From the NCBI GenBank assembly GCA_005882135.1, contig VBDR01000030.1, positions 1 through 64,000 of the forward strand: a stretch of 64,000 nt of DNA, written 5' to 3'. This DNA comes from Chloroflexota bacterium. Lineage in GTDB: Bacteria > Chloroflexota > Dormibacteria > Dormibacterales > Dormibacteraceae. Below, one piece after another: positions 27,959 to 36,671 of the stretch. Below the pieces are notes generated by a model, which saw only the letters and a list, made by a program, of their open reading frames with translations, was not told where the DNA came from and did no database searches. The translations under genes and the position numbers were made by a program. Every line of letters begins with the position of its first letter. Position 1 is the stretch's first letter.

Positions 27959-28174
27959 GTGCCCCAACGCCCCTCACTCGTGAAGGGGGTCGTGGTGGAG
28001 CCTCTTCCCAACGGTGTCTACAGGGTTGAGCTCGAGAACGGGGCGAAGGTCCTCGCTCACGTCGCCGATCGCGCCGGCACCCACTTCACCCGGCTTCTCG
28101 CCGGAGACAAGGTGGGGGTCGAGCTCGCGACCAGCGACCGGTCGCGGGGGCGGATTCGAGAGATCTGGAGATGA
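27959..28174 (+). CDS. infA: Translation initiation factor IF-1
   Basis: A 71-residue OB-fold factor. [20 protein letters not shown] and the following KVLAHVADR match the IF-1 core, and the chain ends SRGRIREIW. The GTG at 27959 gives the usual length; TTG at 27941 would overlap the -10 box. The short N-terminus lacks the common MAKKD start. The stop overlaps the ATG of rpmJ. Confidence 0.9.
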   Translation: MPQRPSLVKGVVVEPLPNGVYRVELENGAKVLAHVADRAGTHFTRLLAGDKVGVELATSDRSRGRIREIWR

Positions 28175-28287
28175 AGGTAAGGCCGTCCGTCAAGAAGATG
28201 TGTCCCAGCTGCAAGGTGATCAAGCGAAACGGAGTGGTTCGGGTGATCTGCTCCAAGACGCCCAAACATAAGCAGAGGCAGGGTTAG
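28171..28287 (+). CDS. rpmJ: Ribosomal protein L36, zinc type
   Basis: A 38-residue L36 beginning [15 protein letters not shown]. The zinc ligands Cys11, Cys14, Cys27 and His33 are all present, so it is the zinc-binding form. The ATG overlaps the infA stop by four bases and rpsM follows after eight bases. It lies in its usual place between infA and rpsM. Confidence 0.96.
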   Translation: MKVRPSVKKMCPSCKVIKRNGVVRVICSKTPKHKQRQG

Positions 28288-28295
28288 GAGACTGA

Positions 28296-28694
28296 ATGGC
28301 GAGAATCGCAGGCGTTGACATACCCCCGCAGAAGCGGGTAGGCGTCTCGTTGACGTACATCCACGGGATCGGCGACACGACCGCCCAGAAGATCCTCAAG
28401 ATGGCCAACATCGACCCTGAGAAGCGGACCAAAGACCTCCCCGAAGAGGAGGTCGGCCGGCTTCGGCAGGTGATCGACCGGCTCGCGACCGCGAAGGACA
28501 TCATCATCGAAGGCGACCTCCGCCGCGAGGTGGCGACCAACATCAAGCGGCTCACCGAGATCGGCTCCTACCGCGGCCAGCGACACCGCCGCGGCCTGCC
28601 GGTGCGCGGCCAGCGCACGCGCACCAATGCCCGCAGCCGGCGCGGACCCAAGCGCGCGGTGGCCGGCAAGAAGAAGGTGAAGGCCGGGAAGTGA
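28296..28694 (+). CDS. rpsM: Ribosomal protein S13
   Basis: A 132-residue S13 of the 30S head. It begins [20 protein letters not shown] and contains [14 protein letters not shown] and the C-terminal [21 protein letters not shown] basic tail completes the chain. The stop overlaps the rpsK GTG. Confidence 0.97.
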   Translation: MARIAGVDIPPQKRVGVSLTYIHGIGDTTAQKILKMANIDPEKRTKDLPEEEVGRLRQVIDRLATAKDIIIEGDLRREVATNIKRLTEIGSYRGQRHRRGLPVRGQRTRTNARSRRGPKRAVAGKKKVKAGK

Positions 28695-29083
28695 CCAAGA
28701 AGAAGGTCGTCCGGACGCGGCGCCGCGAGCGCAAGAACGTGGTCGCCGGCCAGGCTCACATCCAGAGCACGTTCAACAACACGATCATCTCGATCAGCGA
28801 CATCGACGGCAACGTCATCGCCTGGGGCTCCGCCGGAGCTCAGGGCTTCAAGGGCAGCCGCAAGTCGACGCCGTTTGCAGCCCAGCAGACCGCCGAGGCG
28901 ACCGCCAAGCGGGCCCTCGAGCACGGCATGCGCTCGATCGAGGTGTTCGTCCGCGGGCCGGGAGCGGGCCGCGAGGCGGCGATCCGCTCCCTGCAGGCGA
29001 CGGGCCTGGAGGTGAGCGCGATCACCGACGTGACGCCGATCCCCCATAACGGCTGCCGCCCGCCAAAGCGGAGGCGAGTCTGA
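28691..29083 (+). CDS. rpsK: Ribosomal protein S11
   Basis: A 130-residue S11 of the 30S platform. Markers are [37 protein letters not shown] and the C-terminal [15 protein letters not shown]. The GTG start overlaps rpsM. The length is normal. Confidence 0.97.
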   Translation: MTKKKVVRTRRRERKNVVAGQAHIQSTFNNTIISISDIDGNVIAWGSAGAQGFKGSRKSTPFAAQQTAEATAKRALEHGMRSIEVFVRGPGAGREAAIRSLQATGLEVSAITDVTPIPHNGCRPPKRRRV

Positions 29084-29086
29084 CGC

Positions 29087-29707
29087 ATGGCTAACTACAG
29101 CGGTCCCGTCTGCCGCTTCTGCCGCCGCGAGGGCGCCAAGCTCTACCTCAAGGGCGAGCGCTGCTACACGCCGAAGTGCGCCATCGAGCGCCGCGCCTTC
29201 GCGCCCGGCATGCACGGGCAGGCGCGCAAGCGCAAGACATCGGACTACGGCTTGCAGCTGCGCGCGAAGCAAAAGGCGCGCCGCATCTACGGCCTGCTCG
29301 AGAAGCAGTTCCGCAACTACTTCAACCGGGCTTCGACCGAGCCGGGCGTGACCGGTCTCAACCTGCTGCGGCACCTCGAGCTGCGGCTTGACAACGTCGT
29401 GTACCGGCTCGGGCTCGGCTCGTCCCGCAAGCAGGCGCGCCAGCTCGTCACGCACCGGCACTTCGAGATCAACGGCAAGACGGTGAACGTGCCGTCGTAC
29501 CAGCTAAAGCCTGGTGACGAGGTCAAGGTCAAGCCCGCCAATGGCGTGTTTGACCTGGCGCTGGAAGCGTCGAAAGTGCGCCCGGTGCCTTCGTGGCTTT
29601 CCTTCAACGCGGACGAAAAGTCCGCCAAGATCCTCGCCCGGCCCGACCGGCACGAGATGGAGTCCGGGGTCGAGGAACAGCTGATCGTCGAGTTCTATTC
29701 AAGGTAG
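29087..29707 (+). CDS. rpsD: Ribosomal protein S4, zinc type
   Basis: A 206-residue S4, a primary 16S binder. The N-terminal four-cysteine zinc site is in CRFCRREG and CYTPKCAIERR. The S4 RNA-binding domain is LDNVVYRLGLGSSRKQARQL, followed by GHFEIN-like HRHFEINGKTVNVPS. It is the complete zinc-binding form and lies in the usual alpha-operon position before rpoA. Confidence 0.97.
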   Translation: MANYSGPVCRFCRREGAKLYLKGERCYTPKCAIERRAFAPGMHGQARKRKTSDYGLQLRAKQKARRIYGLLEKQFRNYFNRASTEPGVTGLNLLRHLELRLDNVVYRLGLGSSRKQARQLVTHRHFEINGKTVNVPSYQLKPGDEVKVKPANGVFDLALEASKVRPVPSWLSFNADEKSAKILARPDRHEMESGVEEQLIVEFYSR

Positions 29708-29726
29708 TCGGAGGTAATTAACCCAG

Positions 29727-30695
29727 TTGGCTATTGATACGCAGATGACTGTGACCCCACAGGTCCGCAAGCTCGAGACAAGCGCGAACTACGGCAAGTT
29801 CGACATCGAGCCCCTGGACCCTGGGTTTGGCACCACGCTCGGCAACACGCTTCGCCGCGTGCTGCTTTCTTCACTGTGGGGCGCCGCGGTGACGTCGATC
29901 CAGATCGACGGCGTCGCCCACGAGTTCACGGCGATCCCACACGTCAAAGAGGACGTGACCGAGGTCATCCTCAACCTCAAGCAGCTTCGCCTGAAGAGCT
30001 TTACCGAAGACCCAATCACGCTCTTGCTCGACGTCAAGGGGCCGGCCGAGGTGCGCGCGTCGCACATCCAGGGCACCTCCGACGTGGAGATCGTCAACCC
30101 CGACCTCTACATCTGCACGCTGGCCGCCAAGGGCCACCTGCGGATGGAGCTGAACGTCGAGCGGGGCAAGGGTTACGTTCCGGCGGAGCGCAACAAGCGC
30201 GAGGGCCAGCCCATCGGCGTGATCCCGATCGACTCCATCTTCTCGCCGGTGGAGAAGGCGAACTTCGTGGTCGAGAAGACCCGTGTCGGCCAGTCGACCG
30301 ACTTCGACCGCCTGATCATCGAGGTCTGGACCGACGGCACGATGTCACCCGAAGAGGCGGTCAGCCACTCCGCGGAGCTGTTCACGCAGCACCTCAACCT
30401 TTTCGTGAAGTTCCGGGACAACATCGAGAGGCACGAGCAGGACCTGCGCGGCGAGAAGACCGGTCAAAACCGGCTGATGGACACGCCGATCGAGGAGCTC
30501 GATCTCTCGGTGCGGGCGTTCAACTGCCTCAAGGCCAACGAGATCCAGACCGTGGGCCAGCTGCTCCAGAAGCGCGAAGAGGAGCTCCTTGCCCTGCGGA
30601 ACTTCGGGCGCAAGTCGCTGGACGAGATCAAGGAAAAGCTCGTCGAGAAGGGCTTCATCAAGCCCGAAGAGATGGGCACGGTCCTGCGCGGCTAA
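29727..30695 (+). CDS. rpoA: RNA polymerase alpha subunit
   Basis: A 322-residue alpha subunit. The N-terminal dimerisation domain has FGTTLGNTLRRVLLSSL and the C-terminal domain has VRAFNCLKANEIQTVGQLL and NFGRKSLDEIKEKL, which contact promoter UP elements and activators in other bacteria. The TTG start gives MAIDTQMTVTP. rplQ follows after nine bases. Confidence 0.97.
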   Translation: MAIDTQMTVTPQVRKLETSANYGKFDIEPLDPGFGTTLGNTLRRVLLSSLWGAAVTSIQIDGVAHEFTAIPHVKEDVTEVILNLKQLRLKSFTEDPITLLLDVKGPAEVRASHIQGTSDVEIVNPDLYICTLAAKGHLRMELNVERGKGYVPAERNKREGQPIGVIPIDSIFSPVEKANFVVEKTRVGQSTDFDRLIIEVWTDGTMSPEEAVSHSAELFTQHLNLFVKFRDNIERHEQDLRGEKTGQNRLMDTPIEELDLSVRAFNCLKANEIQTVGQLLQKREEELLALRNFGRKSLDEIKEKLVEKGFIKPEEMGTVLRG

Positions 30696-30704
30696 CCGAG
30701 CTCA

Positions 30705-31058
30705 ATGCGTCATCAAAAGAGCGGCCGCCGCTTCAACCGAGACACCGACGCGCGAAAGGCGCTGATGCGCAACCTCTGCACGTCGCTGCTCGAGAGCGGC
30801 CGCATCACGACCACCGAAGCGCGCGCGAAGGAGCTGCGGCGCTGGGTCGAGCGGCTCATCACCACGGCCAAAGACCAGGACGTGAACGCGCGACGGCGCG
30901 TGAGCGAAGAGGTCTCCAAGCCCGAGGTGGTGGAGAGGCTGTTCTCGAACCTCATCCCTCGACTAGCCGAGAGACCTGGCGGCTACACCCGAATCATCCA
31001 CAAAGGCCCACGTCTCGGCGACGCGGCGCCAATGGTGATCATCGAACTAGTTGATTAG
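30705..31058 (+). CDS. rplQ: Ribosomal protein L17
   Basis: A 117-residue L17. It begins MRHQKSGRRFNRDTDARKAL and contains TTEARAKELRRWVERLIT and the final RPGGYTRIIHKGPRLGDAAP. The length is normal. It is followed by a family B repeat and then truA, in the common rpoA-rplQ-truA-rplM-rpsI order. Confidence 0.97.
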   Translation: MRHQKSGRRFNRDTDARKALMRNLCTSLLESGRITTTEARAKELRRWVERLITTAKDQDVNARRRVSEEVSKPEVVERLFSNLIPRLAERPGGYTRIIHKGPRLGDAAPMVIIELVD

Positions 31059-31064
31059 GGGACG

Positions 31065-31108
31065 GGCCCCATCCCGGCCTTCGGCCGGACTTCCCCATGA
31101 ATGGGGAA
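31065..31108 (-). repeat. Family B palindromic repeat (rplQ-truA spacer), reversed
   Basis: Read on the minus strand it is TTCCCCATTCATGGGGAA, GT, CCGGCC-GAA-GGCCGG, then GATGGGGCC, the same plan as the plus-strand copies at 27872 and 32738 but with a different second stem. Confidence 0.78.
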
Positions 31109-31119
31109 CAGGTTAAAAA

Positions 31120-31851
31120 GTGAATATCAAAGTCGTGCTGGAGTACGACGGCTCCGATTTCGCCGGCTGGCAGCAGCAAGCAAATGGCCGGACAGTGGAA
31201 GCCGAGCTGAAGCGGGCGTTGCGGGAGATCACCGGCAAGGATCTCACGGTCTACGCCGCCGGGCGAACCGACGCCGGCGCCCACGCGGAAGGTCAGGTCG
31301 CGAACTTCCACACCGATGGGCGGATCACCCCGCGGCGGTTGGTGGCGGCACTCAACGCGAGGCTGCCGGAAGACGTGGCCGTGCTGTCGGCAGGGGCGGT
31401 GGCCGACGATTTCCACGCTCGCTACTCCGCGCGCTGGCGGAGGTATCGGTATCGATATCTGGACCGGCCGGCGCGACCGGCGCTGGAGCGGGGGCGCTGC
31501 TGGCATGTGCGCGGACCGCTTGACGCCGATGCGATGTCCCGCGCGGCGCGCGCGCTGATTGGCAAGCACGACTGGACCACCTTCTGCTCGGCCTCGGAGC
31601 CCGCTGATGGGCGGGTGCGAGCGATGCGCTCGGCAAACATCGCGCGGCGAGGAGATGGCGTCGAGCTGGAGCTGGTCGCGGAGGGCTTCCTACGAGGCAT
31701 GGTGCGCAGCATTGCCGGCGCGCTGGCCGAGGTGGGCCGCGGAGAGCGGCCGCCGGAGTGGGTGGGAGAGGTCCTCCGAGAGCGCGACCGCCGCCAGGCG
31801 CCGCGCACGGCTCCCGCCGGGGGCCTGACATTGATGGAAGTGATTTACTGA
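31120..31851 (+). CDS. truA: tRNA pseudouridine synthase A
   Basis: A 243-residue enzyme that makes pseudouridine at positions 38-40 of the tRNA anticodon arm. The catalytic Asp lies in AAGRTDAGAHAEGQVANF; YEYDGSDFAGWQ-like and FLRGMVRSIAGALAEVG motifs also match the family. The GTG start gives MNIKVVLEYDGSDFAGW. The length is typical, and the position after rplQ is conserved in many bacteria. Confidence 0.95.
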   Translation: MNIKVVLEYDGSDFAGWQQQANGRTVEAELKRALREITGKDLTVYAAGRTDAGAHAEGQVANFHTDGRITPRRLVAALNARLPEDVAVLSAGAVADDFHARYSARWRRYRYRYLDRPARPALERGRCWHVRGPLDADAMSRAARALIGKHDWTTFCSASEPADGRVRAMRSANIARRGDGVELELVAEGFLRGMVRSIAGALAEVGRGERPPEWVGEVLRERDRRQAPRTAPAGGLTLMEVIY

Positions 31852-31861
31852 GGAACCCAAC

Positions 31862-32326
31862 TTGAGCAAACAGAAGACGTGGACGGCGAAAGCTGCGGAT
31901 CTGAAGAGTGAATGGTTTGTCGTCGATGCGACAGACCAGGTACTCGGCCGCCTGGCTTCAGGCGTGGCCGCGATCCTGCGTGGCAAGCACAAGCCGACCT
32001 ACACGCCGCACCTGAACAGCGGCGACCACGTCGTCGTGATCAACGCCGCCAAGGTGAAGGTCACCGGCAGCAAGCTCCAGAACAAGGAATACACGCGGTA
32101 CACGGGTTACCCCGGCGGCCTCCGCAAGCGGACCATGCAGCAGGCCCAGGACGTGGACCCGACCTTCCCGGTGACGACCGCGGTCCGCGGCATGCTGCAA
32201 CGAAACACGCTCGGGGCGGATATGCTGAAGCGCCTTCGGGTCTACGCGGGCGCGGAGCACGGTCATCAGGCGCAGAAACCGAAGACGCTCACCTTCGACG
32301 CGAAAGGAAACATGAAGATTGGCTGA
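31862..32326 (+). CDS. rplM: Ribosomal protein L13
   Basis: A 154-residue L13. Markers are [36 protein letters not shown] and the [19 protein letters not shown] region. The TTG start gives [20 protein letters not shown]. The end overlaps rpsI by eight bases, so the two are coupled as in most bacteria. Confidence 0.97.
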   Translation: MSKQKTWTAKAADLKSEWFVVDATDQVLGRLASGVAAILRGKHKPTYTPHLNSGDHVVVINAAKVKVTGSKLQNKEYTRYTGYPGGLRKRTMQQAQDVDPTFPVTTAVRGMLQRNTLGADMLKRLRVYAGAEHGHQAQKPKTLTFDAKGNMKIG

Positions 32327-32711
32327 CACGATGAATCGAGGCACCGGCCGCCGGAAGAACGCGATCGCGCGCGTGCGTTTGCAGCCAGGCGAGGGCCGGG
32401 TCACGGTCAACGAGAAAGACCCGCTCGCCTACCTCGGCCGCCGGGTGCTGGAGATGGCCGCGCTGGCGCCCCTTCGCGTCACCGGCACCCAGCGCAAGTT
32501 CGACATCACCATCAAGGTGATCGGGGGCGGCACGAGCGGTCAGGCGGGTGCGATCGCCCACGGCATCGCCCGCGCCCTGTGCCGCTACGACCCCGACCTG
32601 CGGGCGGCGCTGAAGAAGGCCGGCCTGCTGACCCGCGACGCGCGGATGAAGGAGCGCAAGAAGTACGGACTGAAGCGGGCCCGGAAAGCTCCCCAATACA
32701 CGAAGCGCTAG
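32319..32711 (+). CDS. rpsI: Ribosomal protein S9
   Basis: A 130-residue S9 whose C-terminal tail reaches the P site. It contains [19 protein letters not shown], and ends with [18 protein letters not shown], the conserved tail with terminal Lys-Arg. The TTG at 32319 is taken as start; ATG at 32331 is an alternative. A family B repeat follows 26 bases after the stop. Confidence 0.97.
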   Translation: MADTMNRGTGRRKNAIARVRLQPGEGRVTVNEKDPLAYLGRRVLEMAALAPLRVTGTQRKFDITIKVIGGGTSGQAGAIAHGIARALCRYDPDLRAALKKAGLLTRDARMKERKKYGLKRARKAPQYTKR

Positions 32712-32737
32712 AGCCAGGCCCGACTGTGGGGGATGCG

Positions 32738-32787
32738 TCCTCCCTATTGATGGGGAAGTACCCGGCGGAGCCGGGGGATGGGGCCTC
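32738..32787 (+). repeat. Family B palindromic repeat at the phosphatase gene start
   Basis: TCCTCCCTATTGATGGGGAA forms an imperfect first hairpin, followed by GTACCCGG-CGGAG-CCGGGGG and ATGGGGCC. The ATG at 32750 within the first hairpin is the best start codon of the next gene. Confidence 0.78.
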
Positions 32788-33490
32788 CCGTGCACTCGAT
32801 TGGCCCGACTGCCAGAACACCCGGGACCTGGGTGGTTTGCCGCGCCCCGGCGGCGTCACCCGGTCCGGCGTGCTGATCCGGTCCGACCACCTGGGCCATC
32901 TCACGGAGCCGGGTCGAGAGGCCATGAAGGCCTACGGCGTGACGACCGTCATCGACCTGCGCAGCCCATCGGAGGTCCTGAGCTCACCGAACCCGTTCGC
33001 CGACGGCGCGGTGGCGGAATACATCCACAGCCCGCTTATCGACGACGCGAACATGAACAAGCTCGGCGACGCGGGAGACATGCTGCAGCGATACCTTCGG
33101 ATCGTCGACATCGGGCCTCGAGCGTTCCGCAAAGTCTTCGACGCCATGGCCGAGTCTGAAGGCGGAGTGCTCTTCCACTGCTTTGCGGGCAAGGACCGCA
33201 CCGGCCTGGTGGCCGCGATGCTGCTTGCGCTGGCCGGCGTGGCCCCGGAACACATCGCGGCCGACTATGCCGAAACCGATGAACAGCTCGCCAATCAGTA
33301 TCAGGTGTGGATCAGCGAGGCCGAGCCGGACAAACGCGATGCGTTCCGCGATGAGCTCCAATGCCCGCCGAACCGAATCCTGGGTGTGCTCGACCACCTA
33401 CAGAACAGGTGGGGCGGAATCGAGGGCTACCTCGAAGCCGCAGGGATGACGCCCGAGAACATCGACCGCATCGGCGCGAAGCTTGCCTGA
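32750..33490 (+). CDS. Tyrosine/dual-specificity phosphatase-like protein
   Basis: A protein of about 246 residues. The signature CX5R loop of cysteine phosphatases is intact in HCFAGKDRTGLVAAM, and NTRDLGGLPRPGG near the start is typical of the bacterial Tyr-phosphatase family that includes lipid and phosphotyrosine phosphatases. The start is unclear: the only in-frame candidates are GTG at 32726 and ATG at 32750, both at or inside a family B repeat, so the first 20 residues or so are repeat-encoded. The substrate is unknown. It stands alone between rpsI and an M16-like gene. Confidence 0.85.
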   Translation: MGKYPAEPGDGASRALDWPDCQNTRDLGGLPRPGGVTRSGVLIRSDHLGHLTEPGREAMKAYGVTTVIDLRSPSEVLSSPNPFADGAVAEYIHSPLIDDANMNKLGDAGDMLQRYLRIVDIGPRAFRKVFDAMAESEGGVLFHCFAGKDRTGLVAAMLLALAGVAPEHIAADYAETDEQLANQYQVWISEAEPDKRDAFRDELQCPPNRILGVLDHLQNRWGGIEGYLEAAGMTPENIDRIGAKLA

Positions 33491-33510
33491 CGTTCGACAA
33501 TCAAAACGTC

Positions 33511-35391
33511 GTGGGGGAGCAACAGCCGAACCAAGCTGAATCAACCGCGCCCGGAAGGCTGATCCCTCACAGGGTCGTCGTGGATGGGGTCCCGGTCTTC
33601 TGGCTCGAGGTGCCGGCTCCGCTGCGCGCGATGCTGGTCTTCCGGGTGGGGCAGGTCGACGAGACCCTACCCACCCACGGGATCACCCACCTGGTGGAGC
33701 ACCTGGCCATGTATCCGCTGATGCAGAATCTCGAGGCGGCCAACCGCATCAACGCGCGAGTCGAACCTTTCCGCACCCGATTCATGGCCAGCGGGACCCC
33801 AGAGGAGATCGCGACGTTCCTCGCCGACGTGACCACGAGCCTGACGAACCTGCCCCTCGACCGTCTCGAAAACGAGAAGAAAGTCCTGCGCACGGAGGCC
33901 GCCAACCGGACCGGCGGCTCGCTAAAGGCGGCCTGGAGCTGGCGTTTCGGCGCGGCGGGTCCTGGTCTCCTCGACTTCGACGAGTTGGGGCTGCGCTGGC
34001 TCGGTCCCGAACCCATCAATCAGTGGGCGCAGGACCGATTCACCGCCGGTAACGCGGTCCTGTGGCTGTCCGGTCCAGTGCCCGAGAACCTCAAGCTGAA
34101 CCTGCGGCCCGGGACGCGCAAACCTCTGCCTGAGCTCAGTCAGCTCCCGTCCAAGACGCCCGCGGTCTATCAGCAGGGTGACCGCTGGGTTCTGCTCTCG
34201 ATGCTGGGCGCGCGCGGCAGCGCCCTCGCCGTCGGTACGCGGATACTGGACGGCAGGCTTCGCGAGCGTCTCCGACACCAGCAGTCGCTGGCCTACGAGG
34301 TCAACGCCAGCTACCAGCGCCTCAACAGCGAGTTGGCTGAGATCACCTCCTTCGCCGACTCGCTCGCACCCAGCGCGCGCGAGGCCGCTGGGGCGTTGGT
34401 TGAACTTGCGCGAAGTCTCGCCGAAAGCGGGCCGACAGCCCAAGAGCTTTCCGCGGTGCTCGCGGAGAGGCGGCGTATGAACGAGCATCCAGAGGCGCCG
34501 TTGGCGCGGCTCGAGCAGGTTGCCATGGAGGAGCTGGAGGGTCTTGAACCCAAAACCGTGGCAGAGCTGGACGCAGAGGCCGATGCGCTGACCCCCGGGG
34601 AGATCGCTGCCGCGTTCAAAGCCTCATTTCCAACCTCCTATCTCTCGCTGCCAAGAGAGATTCCGATGACGGTCGAAGGCTTCACCCCGGTTCCCGCCAG
34701 CTCCGGGGCACGAATCAAGGGCGTGCGGGTCGATCCGATGCCCGGATCGGGGCATTCGGATGTCATCGACTTCTCCACCGAAGGCATCTCGCTGATGCAG
34801 CCCAACCGGACCGTGATAGGGATGAGGTGGCCCGAGGTGGCGGTCGCTCTGTGGTGGAGTGACGGCCGGCGCACTCTCATCGGGCCGGACGGTTCGGGCA
34901 TCAACATCATTCCCGCCAAGTGGCGTTCCGTCGAATCGCTGCTCGCGGCGATCCGCCAGTGGGTGCCGGCGGACAGGTGGATCCCAATGGACGAGCCCGG
35001 CACGCTTCCGCGCCAGGAAGGTCCGATCTGCGCGATCTGCGAATCCACGCCGGCCATCGAGGTGACGTTCCAGGACACCCGGTCGCTGCTGATGATCTGG
35101 TTCAAGAGGGTCCACGGCGTGCTGTGCCGCGATTGTGGAATTGCGAAGTTTCGCGAAGTTCAACGAAGGGTGCTGGTGCGTGGATGGTGGAGCATCCCGG
35201 GCTTGCTGGCGACGCCCATCGCCCTGCTCTACAACACGGCGGTCTACTTCAGGTTCAAAAGGATCGCCGTCCCCATCCACTCTTCTGGCATCACTCCATT
35301 GCCGAAGGGCCGAACGGTGTGGCTTGACCCGGGGATGCTGATTCCAGCCGGCCTGGCGCTGGCGCTGATCTGGATCTTCTGGCCGCGCTGA
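33511..35391 (+). CDS. M16-family metallopeptidase-like protein with membrane-anchored C-terminus
   Basis: A 626-residue protein of unusual make-up. Residues 60-64 are HLVEH, the HxxEH zinc motif of M16 (insulinase/processing-peptidase) enzymes, with acidic residues NEKKVLRTEA about 60 residues later. A second M16-like lobe holds GRLRERLRHQQSLAYEV. After residue 440 there is a beta-rich PH-like stretch (NRTVIGMRWPEVAVALWW), then two CxxC pairs (CAIC, CRDC) that could bind zinc, and two hydrophobic segments ending in LALIWIFWPR. This suggests a peptidase-like domain tethered to the membrane. The GTG start at 33511 is the first after the upstream stop. Confidence 0.75.
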   Translation: MGEQQPNQAESTAPGRLIPHRVVVDGVPVFWLEVPAPLRAMLVFRVGQVDETLPTHGITHLVEHLAMYPLMQNLEAANRINARVEPFRTRFMASGTPEEIATFLADVTTSLTNLPLDRLENEKKVLRTEAANRTGGSLKAAWSWRFGAAGPGLLDFDELGLRWLGPEPINQWAQDRFTAGNAVLWLSGPVPENLKLNLRPGTRKPLPELSQLPSKTPAVYQQGDRWVLLSMLGARGSALAVGTRILDGRLRERLRHQQSLAYEVNASYQRLNSELAEITSFADSLAPSAREAAGALVELARSLAESGPTAQELSAVLAERRRMNEHPEAPLARLEQVAMEELEGLEPKTVAELDAEADALTPGEIAAAFKASFPTSYLSLPREIPMTVEGFTPVPASSGARIKGVRVDPMPGSGHSDVIDFSTEGISLMQPNRTVIGMRWPEVAVALWWSDGRRTLIGPDGSGINIIPAKWRSVESLLAAIRQWVPADRWIPMDEPGTLPRQEGPICAICESTPAIEVTFQDTRSLLMIWFKRVHGVLCRDCGIAKFREVQRRVLVRGWWSIPGLLATPIALLYNTAVYFRFKRIAVPIHSSGITPLPKGRTVWLDPGMLIPAGLALALIWIFWPR

Positions 35392-35392
35392 C

Positions 35393-36352
35393 CTATTTCA
35401 GCCCAACCGACTCACGGACGCTCTGATAGGCGGCTAGCGGCGCGCCCAGGTATCCCCATGGAAGGGTCTGGATGCCAGGTCCGATCTGCTCGAGCTCCTT
35501 GCGCAGCAGGTCGCGCGCTCCCATCAGGTAGAAGGCGCAAGCGAACATCTCTCTGTTCTGCGGCTCCAGCGGCGAGGGCCGGCGCGCCGGCGAGCCGAGA
35601 TATTTCTGATAGGCGTCGTTGATGTCCTTCTGCACGTCGGGCTGCTGAAAATACCTGCTGGCGTGGACATCGGCGTCACCTGCCATGCGGTCCGCGACCC
35701 ATTGCTCGAAGTGGCCGTCCGGTACAAGCACCCACTGGGGACTCCCGTCGGGCTCGTTGGCGAGCCGTTTGCGTATGAAATCCCACATCAGGTCATGTGA
35801 ACCATTCCAGCGTGCGCTCACAAACGTGGTGTAGCCAAGGGCGCCCAGCTCGGTCTGGGGGTTGAGGCGTGACACGTTTTCCCAACGTGACGTCGCCTCT
35901 TCCAGAGGAAGGCCCAACCCGACCGCGCTCCACAGCAGGGCGATCCATGGGGCGCTGTCGTTGGGATCGAGGACAATCGCGTGTTGGAGTTGGTCCTCCG
36001 CGTGACTGAGCCACTCGTGGAAACCCTTCATCTGATCCGACGACACATATTTCGGTTCTGCCCCGCTGCGTACGTGCCATGCGTAATGAACCCCGCACGC
36101 TCCCCACAACAGCCTCGCGAGGGGCTCGTCCGGGCGCTCCTGCACCCATCGATCGACCCATTTGAGGTCGGTCGAACCCAGCGCGACGGCGTCGACGAGG
36201 AACTCGCGGCGTGTCCGGTCACCTGTCGACCTCAGCGCCGACTCAACCGCGGCCCAGTCGAGCGCCGCGGCTGACTTCCTCAGCTCAGCTGCCTGCGCAT
36301 CTCCGCGCGCGTGGTCGATGAACGGCTTCGTCTGCTTCCCAAACAACGGCAT
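35393..36352 (-). CDS. TPR-like protein of unknown function
   Basis: A 319-residue soluble protein that I do not recognise. It is helical, with Trp/Leu-rich repeats such as DWAAVESALRS, AEDQLQHAIVLDPNDSAPW and ENVSRLNPQTELGALGY that resemble tetratricopeptide units, so a protein-interaction role is likely. There is no signal peptide and no catalytic motif. It runs opposite to the M16-like gene and ends one base after it, so the two converge. The ATG start is followed by MPLFGKQTKPF. Confidence 0.72.
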   Translation of the reverse strand: MPLFGKQTKPFIDHARGDAQAAELRKSAAALDWAAVESALRSTGDRTRREFLVDAVALGSTDLKWVDRWVQERPDEPLARLLWGACGVHYAWHVRSGAEPKYVSSDQMKGFHEWLSHAEDQLQHAIVLDPNDSAPWIALLWSAVGLGLPLEEATSRWENVSRLNPQTELGALGYTTFVSARWNGSHDLMWDFIRKRLANEPDGSPQWVLVPDGHFEQWVADRMAGDADVHASRYFQQPDVQKDINDAYQKYLGSPARRPSPLEPQNREMFACAFYLMGARDLLRKELEQIGPGIQTLPWGYLGAPLAAYQSVRESVGLK

Positions 36353-36482
36353 GCGCTACACCCCCACGGATCCCTTTAGGTAATCATGGCCGGGACCTTG
36401 ACGTCCTTTACAGGCTGGGTTGGCGTGGCCACGCGGGTCGGAGAGAATCCGAGCTGCCGAAACATCAAACAGGAGACTCCCC

Positions 36483-36671
36483 ATGAAAGAAAGAACGCCA
36501 GTCGTCACGCAGCTCTACCGGCTCAGCATCGAGCCGCGCGTCGTCGAACAGCTGAGCAAGCTCGCGGCACGCACCCGAGAGCCTAAGACCCGGCTCGCGA
36601 GGCGGCTTTTCACTGAGGCTGTGATGACCTTCAAACCGGCGACGAGGTCGAAGAACGGCGCCAAGCCTTAG
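36483..36671 (+). CDS. Small ribbon-helix-helix-like protein
   Basis: A 62-residue basic protein. A short strand (TQLYRLSIEP) is followed by two predicted helices (RVVEQLSKLAARTREP, TRLARRLFTEAVMTF), the layout of CopG/Arc-type DNA-binding domains. AGGAGA seven bases upstream of the ATG is one of the clearest ribosome binding sites here. It overlaps the end of the convergent acyl-CoA synthetase gene by four bases. No toxin partner is adjacent, so it may be a lone regulator. Confidence 0.65.
   Translation: MKERTPVVTQLYRLSIEPRVVEQLSKLAARTREPKTRLARRLFTEAVMTFKPATRSKNGAKP

Noticed and set aside
36353..36482. TTGACG at 36398 as a promoter for the small ribbon-helix-helix-like gene
   Set aside because: No -10-like sequence lies at a suitable distance.
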